DNA of 64,000 nt from Lunularia cruciata (lineage: Eukaryota; Streptophyta; Marchantiopsida; Lunulariales; Lunulariaceae): NCBI GenBank assembly GCA_948567375.1, contig OX419755.1, positions 19,546,517 to 19,610,516 of the forward strand, given 5' to 3'. The notes under the pieces were generated by a model, which ran no database searches, had not been told where the DNA came from, and was given only the letters and a program-made list of their open reading frames with translations. Made by a program: the position numbers and the translations under genes. Positions 1 to 10,509 of this stretch are shown here, piece by piece. Within the stretch, counting starts at the first letter, position 1, and every line of letters begins with the position of its first letter.

Positions 1-160
1 ATGGTCCGTATATTGTTTTTGACAATTTTGAGCAACAAGGAGATGAGACTTGGCTTGTTGAAGAGATTGGGATATGGTGGTCAAGAAGGTTAAAGTATGA
101 GGGGCATGAGTTGGAGGAGGAGCAAGAATGGAATCTAGAACAAGTGAATCTTGGCCAAAA

Positions 161-500
161 TTAAGAAAGAAGGAGAGAATTTGGTGCTTGCCTATTTGGA
201 GTTATTATATGCAAACTCCATAGCTGCAAGACATTCATCCCAATTGGTATGTTGAATGTTGACAAAAGCACAAAGCATATCATCCAAGGTACGATTTGCA
301 TGTTCAATTTGTCCATTAGTTTGAGGGTGATAGGTTGTGGATATAACAAGCTTGGTGCCGAGTATCTGGAAGAGTGCTTGTCAAAAATTTCCAATGAATC
401 AAGGATCACGGTCAAATATGAATACACACAACATCCCATGATGCTTAAAGACATTGTAGAGCAATGCTAATGTTAGAACATCCATGGTATCAAAAGTTGG
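161..500 (-). pseudogene. Ty3/gypsy integrase fragment (element A)
   Basis: Minus-strand translation near 245-335 gives YHPQTNGQIEHANRTLDDML, which matches the highly conserved integrase core around the catalytic Glu (HPQTDGQTERVNRTLEDML in the family). Just upstream (about 375-470) is YNVFKHHGMLCVFIFDRDP, followed by a stop where the family has the conserved SDRDPxF stretch with the second catalytic Asp. The domain is therefore recognisable but broken by in-frame stops and is not functional. It continues the pol order of element A. Confidence 0.85.
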
Positions 501-1009
501 TGCCAAGTGGATTTGCTTACTATAAATACTACAATTGTAGTGTGGCTTTGCTTTGTCTTGGGCAAGGATGTGATGAGACCCAACTTGTGTTTTCATCAAG
601 CAGATAGAATGGGAAGTGGTTGAAGGAGTCCACTTGGTTTCTAGTTGCTGGCCTTGTTGCATTGGCAACTCTCACATAATCAAAAAAACTCTCGGACATC
701 TCGTGTCATGTTGGACCACCACCATTGGCATTGGCATTGGCACCCAAGGTCTTGTTTACATCCATGTGACCAGCAATTGGTAAGTCATGGGCTTCTTGGA
801 GGCGTACAAGTTAGAGATCACCCTTGGCTAGAACATAGATTTGGTCCTCATGGAACAAAAGGCCTTCCTTGAACGAGAAGGTGTTGTATCCCTTGTCACC
901 GGTTGTAAGACGCCCTTATACCATATAAGAGAATGGATCTTGTTGTAGAGTTGTCCTAAACTTGATTTGGACCTTGGAGTCAACTCACACCGTTGTAATT
1001 GCCGCCGTG

Positions 1010-1278
1010 ATGAGAGGAAGAGACTTCAAATCAAGTCGTTGTGATAAGGTATCAATGGATGATATGGAAACGACCGGGTTTGTACTCAAGTTTGATATCA
1101 AACAAATGTAGTTGTTCCTTCAATCAATGATGTTGACTCTACATGTGATCCAAATGTAATGTTTGCAACAAGGGCTTGTGATTAGTTTGCATGACCAATG
1201 GTGCGGCCACATGAGCATAGTAGTAGATGAATCATTGGTAAAAACTAGCTAATCTATTAAATGCACGTACTTCAATAG
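1010..1278 (-). pseudogene. RT connection/RNase H fragment (element A)
   Basis: Minus-strand translation starting at 1278 reads EVRAFNRLASFYQ, then a stop, then FIYYYAHVAAPLVMQTNHKPLL. This is the gypsy RT thumb/connection (EVRSFLGLASFYRRFI...IAAPL) running abruptly into an RNase H-like stretch (TDHKPL), which indicates an internal deletion. Further on, LFDIKLEYKPGRFHIIH matches the end of RNase H (FDFKIEYKPGKxNxxADALSRR), with the SR motif lost. The fragment ends exactly at the element C insertion point. Confidence 0.8.
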
Positions 1279-4200
1279 TGTGACAACCCGGCAAATATCA
1301 CTTTTGCGGTAATCGGGTAAGTAAAGTTTGTTCCTGCAGAGATACGAGTCAGAATTGGTCAAATACAAAGCAAAGTAACAATTTCAATTCTTCTTGAGTT
1401 CTTCTTTAGTCTCTCAGGTAAGAACCACACCCAGAAGAGAGTAACAAGCACTGACTCGCAATCTTGTCACAAATTCACACTCCTTAATCACAACTCCATC
1501 AAATCTTTCCAAACAATCTTGATTGTGATGATTCAGGCTCTCCCAAAAATGGCACTTCACTGCAAAACGACTTCGCCTCAAAATTGTGTTCCACCTCTCC
1601 ATTGAAGGCACAACTTCCTTGATCAAAATTGCTTCACATCAACTTCACACTGTACTCACAATTGCAGAATACTACCAACACTACAATTCCTCTCAGATCT
1701 GTCAAGGCATTGCTTTGATTGCACTTCACTCAAGATCAAACACACAGAATGAAGATCAAGGCTATAGAATCCAACATCCAACAAACACTCTGACTTGCAC
1801 TTTGAATTTCTCCAAACACTCACAAACACAATTGCAAAATTGATACTTGGAATCAAGCTCAAGCGACGAGCACTGCTTCACAGCACTTCACTTTATCTAT
1901 TCTCAAAAATAATGAGCACTGAACAACATCTGACTGCAAATGCCACTCTTAAATAGTGAAGCAATCGACAGTTCTAACAACTATACCGTTCTACAACAAC
2001 TGTTCTAACCTGCAGATCCGAAATGACAATGCACCTCTTCATATCTGCCCCTTCAAATCTCAAATCGGTTACTAATCTGATCCGATGTCTACTTCTTCCT
2101 CGGCTTTCAAACCCGAACCCGAAGTAATCTTACTTCCTACTACATTTTCCTCAGGTTTTAGATCTTCTACTTCTTCTACCAGATCCAACAATTCTCTTTC
2201 CTGATCTGAAATTGCACTAGTGGGTAGTCTATCTAACTCTTCATTTTTTGACCCACTCTTCTCTAATGTCTCTGAGGGCAACTCCGAAGACATTTGGATT
2301 CCTATGTTATCTACTTCGGGTTTTGCCTTAACATCCTGCCGAAGCTTTTCTAACTCTATTCTCACTAAGTCTAATCTAATTGAATTATTGTCTTCTACTT
2401 CTAAGATCTTCCTGTCTACACGAGTTCCGAGACTAATCAACAAGGCATCCAAATCAGTATCTTTCGCTTGTCTTCGCCTCATCTCCTGCACCAACAACTT
2501 CAACTTGTGCAGTCTTGTTTCTTCAATCCAAACGCTGGCTTCTGTACTTAACATTGCGTTCACTCTGAGGACTATTTCCTTCATTGGCTCCAATCTTGTC
2601 TTTCGTTCTCGTTCCCGATCTGCAAGCCATTCCTCTCGATACATCGCCAATTCTTCTTCGAACTCGGCCTTCACCGCTTCCTTCTCTTTCTCCTTCTGTA
2701 CGATTTTCTCTTCCTAATTACGAAGTAATTCGCGTAATCTCTCTTCTTCTCTATACCGCACAGACAACTCTCTTTGCCAGAGTTGCTTCTTCTCCTCCAT
2801 ACTCTCCATCACTCGATCAAGCTCTTGATCCTTCGATGCTACCCTCGCCATAGCATGGATAAGCTCTACTCTTGAATCAACAAACTGCTGCTTCAAGATT
2901 TCAAATTCCGCTACCTATCTCTCCCTTGCGATATCACTCTTCCTTGCAAGATCCTCTCGATAACTCACTTCTCTCTTCAGGTCTTTGATTACCTGACTTC
3001 TCTCTACTGCTTCCGCTTGTAGTACTTCTCTCTCTTCCTCACCTCGGGTTATACTCTTCTTCAACTCCGAGTTTTCTTCTTCTAATCTTGATAAGACCTG
3101 CAAAACAGTCTTTACCTCTGGACAAGTAGACTGCATCTCCTTCTTCTTCTTCTCCAACTTCACCAACAGCGGGCATACTACCTTTTGTAGGTAATCTACT
3201 CCATTATTGGCAACTTCTTCCTCATGCGGAGTGGTCACTCTTCTCTCTTCGTGTTCTCCCGATACTCGCCTTCTTCTCTGGAGTCTTCATATCGAAATTG
3301 ACGCCTCACTGCCCGAGCTTTCTTCTACCTCTTCCTTCACTCTACTCGGCCTCGCTTCACACTTCGCCTTACGTCTCGAGCGAACTCCTTGCTGTACTAT
3401 GATCTTCTTCTCCTTGAGCACCAGGACTTTGTCTTCGAGCGCCGCATTGTCTTCGGCTTCTACTTTGGCTTCCATGTCTTCTTCGTATTCTTCAGCCGCT
3501 GGTGCCGAGGTCATTTCTCCACCATCTTCACTGTCACTGCTAGTATCTCCACTCTGCAGTGTCAGCTCAGGTTCCTCTTCACGTTCCGAGTCCTCCATCT
3601 TGAGCTCGGCTTTGCCTTCTGAGTCTTCATCTTCTGACTCAATCACCACCATTCCTCACCTCGGGTTATTTTTCTGCATCTTTCGAGGTTTCTTGTTTTC
3701 TTCAGCTTCTGCTTGCCGAGTTCTCTTCTTCGTCGGGGTACTTACCACGACCTCCACGTTTTTCCCTATCTTCGCGTAGTAATCGTCCTTGCTCTGGATT
3801 TGGAGAATGTATTGCTGCTCCTCCGCGTCGACTTCTCTTCTCAAGTCAGGATGGAAATGAGACACCATTCTATTGCGCTCCGCCAAATTGAGCAAATTCA
3901 ACCCAAGGTAGAAATGTGCTGCAAATGGTACGATGTAGTGTGGAGGCAACTTATCCCGCAGATTCCACACCATCTGCCTTGTTCTCCCATGAAAGCACCT
4001 TGCTCAATTGATTGATTCTCCTACAAATAACTTGTGAAAGAACACCGCTTGGTGTTTCATCACATAAGTAGTTCTCTTTGGCTTCAAGATGGCCATTAGT
4101 GCACTCACAATTCCTCTCCTCACAGGGTCTTTGTAGCTCTCAACTTTGTACCCATTCTTTGTCCTCTTCAACGAGAAGGCATCTCTCACCTCCTGCGTTT

Positions 4201-5032
4201 CTTGGGCTATCTCTCCTTTTCCCAAGAACGTGGCTCCCTGCTCCGAACCCGCCTCCTTCCCAAGTACGAGTCTCCAATCCGACTCTGTCTAGCGAGCCGG
4301 ATTTCCTCTCTTCCCTTCTTCCTTGGGACAATCGAGACATTTACTCTCGATGATTTCTGTCATGAATCCTGGAAAAATTACATTCCAGTTCCATGCCAGA
4401 AAAGTGATCCAAAGTCGGCTCAAGACTTCAATCCTCGCTACTATATCTAATCTCCGAATTGCATGATTTCTCACTGCAAATTCGGATTTCTTCTTCCATT
4501 ACTGTCTCTTGATTTCTCTCTCGCGACTTCTCCCTTGCGCACTACCACAAGTCCAACTCTATTTCCCTTTCCCCGATCACCTACAAGACGACTCCTCAAC
4601 GGCAAAGGAAAATCGCTCAACATTTTGTCGTTGCAATTTTGATTTTTATAGAGTTGCACTTCTTTGTCTTCCGTCACTTTGAGTTTCTATCGAGAAATCA
4701 CACCTCCAGCATGCACCTATCACTGTCAATCAACCTTTGCGCGTATGAGCCGCCAGTTTTGAAATGGCCCCTTCTTGAATTTCTCGCCCCGACGAAAGGT
4801 TGTTAGACTATCTTCGCCTTGGGTTGAGCTCCCCCCAATCTGAAGACAATTTACTTCGTATTGTATGCTGACATGACATTTTTGAGTACTTCGTCTTATG
4901 ACCCGAAGTCACTTTACTTCAGGTTTCATCCCGAAGACAATTTTCTTTGCCTTCTTTGGCCATACAGGCGCAATCCAACTTCTCTATACACTTCTTCTCC
5001 TTTATTTTGAAAAAAAAAATGTGGGCACCACA
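1279..5032 (-). mobile_element. Element C: 3754-bp insertion with AATAG target-site duplication
   Basis: The insertion interrupts element A's RT gene and is flanked by AATAG at 1274-1278 and 5033-5037. Its ends on the plus strand are TGTGACAACCC... and ...GGGCACCACA, so it has the TG...CA termini and 5-bp duplication typical of LTR-type integrase insertion. I could not find a pair of LTRs: the left (1279-2050) and right (4680-5032) ends are not alike by eye. The right end carries three related short segments near 4841, 4900 and 4931. On the minus strand it holds one long coiled-coil frame (2072-4474). The 3' part on that strand (about 2043-1279) is TA-box containing and LTR-like. It might be a non-autonomous LTR-derived element or a recombinant. 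Its class is unresolved; the insertion itself is clear. Confidence 0.8.
2072..4474 (-). pseudogene. Decayed coiled-coil protein gene carried by element C
   Basis: One reading frame stays open for about 800 codons, broken only by in-frame stops at 4289, 4004, 3656, 3287, 2915 and 2714. There is no frameshift among them, so the six separate open stretches are one gene. The N-terminal third has a globular-looking part (AVFFHKLFVGESIN, HYIVPFAAHFYLGLNLLNLA). The middle (about 3290-3650) is very acidic and serine-rich, and the C-terminal half (2100-3240) is Glu/Lys/Arg-rich with heptad-like coiled-coil character. I do not recognise the family. A possible N-terminal extension in another frame runs 4471-4677. 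It has no RT, integrase or transposase motif, so the element would be non-autonomous. A gag-like or captured host gene are both possible. Confidence 0.65.
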
Positions 5033-5979
5033 AATAGCATCCTTTGGAGTAGGCCAATTAGTGATGGCCTTGATTTTCTCCTCTTCCATCTTGATCCCCA
5101 CCGATGAAATCTTGTGACCCAAGAAGGTAACTTCCTAATGCCAAAATGCACACTTCAACTTCTTGCAATAAAACTTCCACTATCGTAGTCATCTTAGGAC
5201 TTCTTGCACGTGATTCAAATGTTCTACCTTTGTCTTGTTGTATATTAGGATATCATCCAAGAATACCACCACGTACCAATCCAATAGTCCATCCAACACC
5301 CAAATGCGTCTGATCCATGAAGACTATTGGAGCATTAGTGAGCCCAAAAAGTAGAACTCTCCACTCAAAATATCCATTTCTTGTGCAAAAGGTAATCTTT
5401 TGCACATCCTATTTATCAATGGGGATTTGCCAGTAGCCGTTGCAAAGATCCAACTTGGAGAAGTATAGTGCTCCACTCAATTGATCAAGCAAGTCATCAA
5501 TTCAAGGCAAAGGGTATGCATACTTCACTATTTATTTATTGAGTCTATGTAAACAATACAGAAATGAAGTCCTCAATCCTTCTTTAGAATGAATAGTATT
5601 GGTGCTCCCCAAAAAAATGTATATGTTGTATGAAATCCTTCTCCAACAACTCCATAAGTATTGTTTGCAACTCCTCCAACTCCTTTGGTGAGAGTCAATA
5701 GATTGGTCTACTCACTTGAGTACTCCTTGGTACTAACTCAATCTTGAAGGGCATATCACAATCAGAGGATAATCCCTTTGGTAGATCATCGGGAAATACA
5801 TCCACAAACTCTTGAACTATGTGGTCAACCATTGCTTGATGAGGCTCTTGATTCTCCTTAGATTCTCCTTGTGCAATTGGCTTGATCCACACAACAAAAA
5901 CATACTTATCTTCCTCCAAAGCTTGCTCTATAGCTGCTTCATTGACAAAATTCCCATTTAGGGACGTATCTTCCTTCAT
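5033..5979 (-). pseudogene. Ty3/gypsy reverse transcriptase fragment (element A)
   Basis: The N-terminal RT entry sequence is seen at 5979-5695 (HIVQEFVDVFPDDLPKGLSS...IELVPRSTQVSRPIY), matching the conserved gypsy RT start. The catalytic region at about 5236-5275 reads YVVVFLDDILIYNK, with the two catalytic Asp residues retained. After a stop, the sequence TFLGHKISSVGIKMEEEKIK and ITNWPTPKDA continue at 5122-5035 up to the element C insertion. Stops and shifts between these blocks show it is a relic. Confidence 0.88.
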
Positions 5980-6215
5980 GGCTTGCTATATGGCTGCTTT
6001 CTTGACAAACTTCCCATCTTAGGACTTCTCTTCCTTCAAAGCTTGCTCTATGGATGCCTTCCTTACAAACTTCCCATCTTGGGACTAACTATCCTTAGGT
6101 GTCTTACTCAAAGGTGCCAGACAATCTAATCAGAAATTCTTACCTTGGTGTTCTACTTGAATTTGTCATCGGGTCCAATCAAATTGAACCTTATTATGTT
6201 TAAGCCAAGGTAGTT

Positions 6216-6479
6216 CTAGAATGATATCATAATGTAGAGTGCCACTACAAACCTCATACACTCCAAATACTCCTTCCCAATCTTGAAGGTAACAAGATGC
6301 AAGGTACGAAATGCAAAACCCTTTCTACCATCCGCCATCATTGATCTACTTCCAATTATCGGCTTGATATGAATACCCAATTCCTTTGCTAATTGCATAG
6401 ACATGCAATTCTTTGAACTTCCAACATCAACCAAAATCCTACAACCACGATTAGATATCATACCTTGCAAGTGAAACAA
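6216..6479 (-). pseudogene. Retropepsin-like aspartic protease fragment (element A)
   Basis: The minus-strand peptide GMISNRGCRILVDVGSSKNCMS resembles the plant Ty3/gypsy protease segment in which the catalytic triad DSG lies in a LVDSGSSHNF-like context. Here the triad is DVG, so the catalytic motif has mutated. The following residues (QLAKELGI...MMADGRKG) fit the flap and C-terminal part of such proteases. It lies between the gag zinc knuckle and RT, as expected for the family. Confidence 0.75.
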
Positions 6480-6639
6480 ACTTACATAGGTTTAGTTGTC
6501 AATCCCATTAAAACTAATCAAGTTCCTAATAGGTGGCTCAAAATCTCCTAATGGGATTCCTTGTTTCCTTGATCATTCCGCTCCACAACTTCCATTTGGG
6601 TGACTTGTTGAGGTGGCTCATTCTTGAGTGGACACTATG

Positions 6640-7450
6640 CAATGTGGTACCCAATTTGGCGACAATAGAAACATCCACCATTTTGTCATAATCTTTCACA
6701 ATCTATTGTGCCAAGTGGTCTTCTTTGGATGGCATTGATCTCTATTGGGTAATTGGCTCCTCCACCCATGTGTAGTGTGTGGGTGGGTTTGGGGAAGGCC
6801 AAGGTCAAGACCAAGTTGTCACAACCAAGGAATCAAAGCATTCAGCCAACTGCATGGCTTCCTCCAAGTCTTTGGGCTTGCACATAGTAACTTCAAGTGT
6901 GGTGTGGGACTTCAAGCCTCTCACAAAGTGATCTAGAGCTTCTCCATCTAGTATATCTAGAATTTGCATTATGGTGTTCTGGAATTGAGTGATATATCTT
7001 CTTGCCGAGCCACTCTACTTCAATTTTTCAAACTTATCTCATACGGCCAGTGTGGCATTTAGATCTTGGAACCGCCCAATTATTGCACTCCTAAATTCTT
7101 CCCATGTCAAGAGGCATGACAAACTGCCGCTCAACTCATTCCACTCTAATCACCACCATAATTTAGCAACTCCATCCATTTGGCTTGAGGCCAATAGAAT
7201 TTGTCTTTGTTCATCTTGAAAGTTTGTTGCTTTGAAGTAAAATTCACAATCAAACACAAAATTTTCCACTACATTCGGAAGGTTCTTGCCTTCAAATACC
7301 TTAGGCTTCAAAAATTGGATTTTCTCTTCTCCTTCTTGAACTAGTGCTCTCTCTACCTGCTCTTGTCTATGACAGTCTTGTTCATCCAACAATCAAGTAA
7401 GGTGCTCAATTTGTTATTGCATAGCAAGGATAACTTTGGGTATTGTCGCC
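6640..7450 (-). pseudogene. gag and zinc-knuckle remnant (element A)
   Basis: At 7392-7150 the minus strand encodes FEGKNLPNVVENFVFDCEFY...SQMDGVAKLWW, a retrotransposon gag block (the family has W near the end of this motif). Near 6650-6695 it encodes CFYCRQIGYHIA, a stop, then C, which is a CX2CX4HX4C zinc knuckle interrupted by a stop codon. Gag forms the particle and the knuckle binds RNA. The gene is decayed. Confidence 0.75.
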
Positions 7451-7713
7451 ATGGCTTCTACTCTATCACACTATTCTTAATTTATCTAATTTTTTATTAA
7501 CACATAGATGCAACAAGTCCACCATTCTCCATAAGTTACAATTGGAAGCACCAAGGGTTCCTCAGACAAGGTGATCATATGTAGAAAATCTTATCAAAAA
7601 CATGAAGTGAGGAATTGTATGAAATGATGCTTGGGTAGTATTGGGACACAAAAATCCCAATGGTTTGGTGAAAGTGGATTCAATGGTCCATAAATTCCAT
7701 CCATCATATTCTT

Positions 7714-7725
7714 GCTTTGATACCT
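7714..7725 (-). other. Primer-binding site of element A (degraded)
   Basis: The minus strand reads AGGTATCAAAGC, two mismatches from TGGTATCAGAGC, the usual plant initiator-methionine tRNA primer-binding site. It lies 1 bp from the start of the LTR at 7727, the correct spacing. Confidence 0.75.
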
Positions 7726-7726
7726 A

Positions 7727-8151
7727 TGTACAAGACCAAGACCAAGGAGAGAAATGGGAGAATAGAGATCACGTTGGGACACTTGAATGTGGGAAAACTC
7801 TAAATGCCTAGCATGAGCTTTGGGTCTTGTATTTATAGGGAGCATACAAGGCTCTTAAGAGGCTTCTCAAGAAGTTTCTTTGAGCCGCTTTCTTGGAGTA
7901 TAAGCCAAGTTAATCAAGAAGCTTCTCAAGAAGCTTCCTTCTTGAAGCCGCATAGTTGGCGTGCAAGTTAAGCTGGTTGGAAGTTTCTAGAAGCTTCCTT
8001 CTAGAAACTATCTACTTGGGGTGCAAGCTAAGCTAGTAGGAAGCTTCCCAAGAAGCTTCTTAAATACTTCTAGGATATTCTAGGCTAATTTGGCCTATTT
8101 ACTACTTTGTTAGCATTGACTAACTTCGTCACTACACTCCATATTGTTACA
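7727..8151 (-). repeat. LTR of element A
   Basis: About 425 bp with TGTA...TACA ends, adjoining the primer-binding site. It shares its terminal motifs (GGAGAGAAAT near one end, CTCCATATT(G/A)TTACA at the other) and overall pattern with the LTR of element B (10130-10509), so the two elements belong to one family. As the element is on the minus strand, this is its 5' LTR. The partner LTR is outside the window. Confidence 0.75.
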
Positions 8152-8262
8152 TTGGCAATAACTTGATCTTGAAGGATATACTATGATCAAAGGATAACCC
8201 TCCATATTGTTACATTGGCAATAACTTGATCTTGAAGGACATACTATGATCAAAGGATAACC
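8137..8262. repeat. 63-bp tandem duplication across an LTR/target junction
   Basis: Two units (8137-8199 and 8200-8262) are identical except for one T/C difference near the middle. Each unit contains the last 15 bp of element A's LTR followed by 48 bp of element B's RT sequence, so the duplication arose after A landed in B. Confidence 0.95.
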
Positions 8263-8831
8263 CCTTCGGAAGATCATCCAAAAACACATATACAAACTCT
8301 TGAACTATCTAATCAACCATTGATTGATGAAGCTTTTGATCCTCATCAAATTCTCCTTGTGCAATTGGTTTGATATAATTGCAAAAGCAATAATATCATT
8401 CTCCAAAGTTATTATACTAACAAACTTCCCATCAAGTACTAATTATTCTTAGGTGTCTTACTCATAGGTGCCAAACAACCTAATTGTTAATTCTACCTTG
8501 GTATTGTACTTAAATTTTTCATTGGGTCCAATCAAATTGAACCTTATGATGCTCAAGCCAAGAAGATCTAGAATGATATTGTAATGTAGATGAGCTACAA
8601 AAATCTCATATAGTCTGAATACTCCCTCCCAATCTTGAATACAATAGGATATAACATATAAAAGGGATGATTCTTTTTACCATCCTCCATCATCAATATG
8701 CTATTTAATACTAGCTTGATAAGAGTGCATAATTTCTTTGCTAATTGCATATACATGCAATTCTTTGAATTCCTAAAATCAAGTAAAATCTTGCAACCAC
8801 AATAAAGTATCCTATCTTGCAAGTGAATCAA
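8190..8831 (-). pseudogene. RT start and protease fragments (element B)
   Basis: At 8595-8831 the peptide DRILYCGCKILLDFRNSKNC parallels the element A protease (SNRGCRILVDVGSSKNC) but has lost the catalytic DSG entirely (DFR). At 8200-8290 the RT entry motif DDLPKGLSFDHSMSFKIKL parallels element A's DDLPKGLSSDCDMPFKIEL. These parallels show the two elements are diverged copies of one family. Confidence 0.75.
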
Positions 8832-8984
8832 ACTTGCATAAGTCTAGCCTTCAATTCCATTGGAACTAATTAGGTCTTAATAAGTAGCTTGATATCTAAT
8901 ATTGGGCTCTTTGTTTTCCTAATGGTCATGCTCCACAAATTCCATTTGGACAGCTCGTCTAGATCATCTATTTTGGAGTGGATA

Positions 8985-9790
8985 TTTTACAATGATATGT
9001 CCAATTTGGTGACAATAAAAGCACTCGCCATTTTGTTGTAGAAGCTCTCTATTTTGCCATCCCAAGTGTTCTCCTTTGGATTGCATCAATCTCCATTGTT
9101 GTTGGCTCATCCACCGTTGCTTGGTATGGTTGCGGATTTGGTGGAGGTTGAAGTGGAGGTCAAGACCAATTTTGTAACCAACGAGTCAAAGTGCTCAACC
9201 ATCTACATGGCTACTTCTAGATGCTTGGGTTCACACATGGTTATTTCCAATTTGGTGCACAATTTCAAGCCTCTCACAAAATAATGCAATGCTTCACCTT
9301 TTGGTATATCCAAAATCAACATCATGGTGTTTTAGAATTGAGGAAAGTAACTTCTCATGGAACCAATTTGCCTCAATTCTACAATCAATTGTTTGCAGCT
9401 TGTGTAGCATTCACAAATTGGAATGACTTCACTCTTAAAGTCTTCCCATATCAAAATTTGAGCAAAAAATTGCAATTGAGTTTGCTCCACCTCAAATTGT
9501 CACCATAGTTTAACTGCTTCATCTAGTTGACTTGAAGTCAAGAGGATTCATCTTCGATCATCTAGGAAATTTGTGACTTCAAAATAACATTCATAATCAA
9601 ACACAAAGTTCTCTACCGCACTCAAGGATTCTTGCTTTTAAAGACCATTGGTTTTGAGAATTGAACACAATCTTATCCTTCTCAAAATGTCTCTCTCTAA
9701 TTGCTCTTTTTGATGTATGTCATGTTTTCTCTCTTCCAACCATCAACTAAGATGTTCAAGTTATTGCTACATATAACAATGATAACTTTG
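8985..9790 (-). pseudogene. gag and zinc-knuckle remnant (element B)
   Basis: Near 8990-9040 the minus strand encodes ECFYCHQIGHIIVKY, a zinc knuckle with the last Cys replaced. The stretch up to about 9790 aligns in order with the gag part of element A but has no open frame of useful length. Confidence 0.6.
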
Positions 9791-10116
9791 CCACCATGAC
9801 TACTACTCTATCAATTATCCACTTGCAATTATCTAGGTTAACACATAAATGCAACATGTCCACCACTCTCCATAAGTTACCATATGAAGGATCAATGGTT
9901 CGTTGGACAAGATGAACCAATTTAGAAAATGTAGGCCAAGAAATGATGAACTATTAGAAAGCGAGAAATGATGAACTATTAGAAATGATGCTTTGGTAGC
10001 ACACAAATATAGAAATCACAATGGTTTGGAGTAGATTGATTTGGTGAATTCCATCCATCCCATTAATAAATTAATGGGTTTGGAGTAGATTAATAAATTC
10101 CATCCATCCCATTCTT

Positions 10117-10128
10117 GCTCTGATACCA
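10117..10128 (-). other. Primer-binding site of element B
   Basis: The minus strand reads TGGTATCAGAGC, an exact match to the plant initiator-methionine tRNA primer-binding site, 1 bp from the LTR that starts at 10130. Confidence 0.9.
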
Positions 10129-10129
10129 A

Positions 10130-10509
10130 TGTAAAATATTGAGGAGAGAAATAAGAGAAGGGAATATCATAATGAAAAGTCACATTGGAAATCTTCAAGT
10201 GAAAGAAAATACAAATGGTGAGCTTGAGATTGGCTCATGTATTTATAGGTAGCTTGGGTACAAGACTCCCAATGAGCTTCCAAGGAAGGTTCCTTCTTGG
10301 AGCCTTACTTGGAATGCAAGGTAAGTTAGCCATCAACTTGGTATACAAGTTACTCTACCTTTGGAAAGCGTCTCACTAAGAAGCTTATAGAATATTCTAC
10401 CCACAAGCTTCCTCAAAGCTTCTAGAGCATTCTTAGGGTAGTTCTATTTCCTTTTGTTATATTTAGTTTAGGCTACTACTAACTTGTCTGCTAACTCCAT
10501 ATTATTACA
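10130..10509 (-). repeat. LTR of element B
   Basis: About 380 bp with TGTA...TACA ends next to the primer-binding site. It is related to the element A LTR at both ends and in the middle. It marks the right-hand border of the retrotransposon nest. Confidence 0.75.

Larger units (their letters stand above)
1..8151 (-). mobile_element. Element A: decayed Ty3/gypsy LTR retrotransposon, partial
   Basis: Read on the minus strand from high to low coordinates, the region shows the Ty3/gypsy order: LTR (7727-8151), primer-binding site, gag with zinc knuckle, aspartic protease, reverse transcriptase, RNase H and integrase. Protease-RT-RNase H-integrase order is the Ty3/gypsy (Metaviridae) arrangement. 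The element runs off the left edge, so its other LTR is not seen. It is interrupted at 1279-5032 by element C. Joining the two flanks across one copy of the AATAG direct repeat restores a continuous RT frame (NWPTPKDA-I-EVRAFNRLASFY). Many in-frame stops and frameshifts show it is dead. It appears to have inserted into element B, because its LTR end at 8151 directly abuts B's RT sequence. Confidence 0.9.
8152..10509 (-). mobile_element. Element B: older truncated Ty3/gypsy relative of element A
   Basis: On the minus strand this holds LTR (10130-10509), primer-binding site, gag, zinc knuckle, protease and the very start of RT, all more decayed than the same parts of element A. The RT entry (LDDLPKGLSFDHSMSFKIKLLP) is cut off at 8152 by element A's LTR. 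The rest of B would be expected beyond the left edge of the window, past element A. Short internal duplications occur near 9948-9997 and 10024-10112. Confidence 0.85.

Noticed and set aside
1279-2050. Left end of element C as an LTR matching its right end
   Set aside because: The 3' LTR-like features (TATA-like box, CA end) are present, but the sequence does not match 4680-5032, so I did not annotate LTRs.
2220-2717. 165-codon plus-strand serine-rich frame
   Set aside because: It is the antisense shadow of the element C coiled-coil gene, whose GAA/GAG-rich codons read as Ser/Phe/Leu on the other strand.
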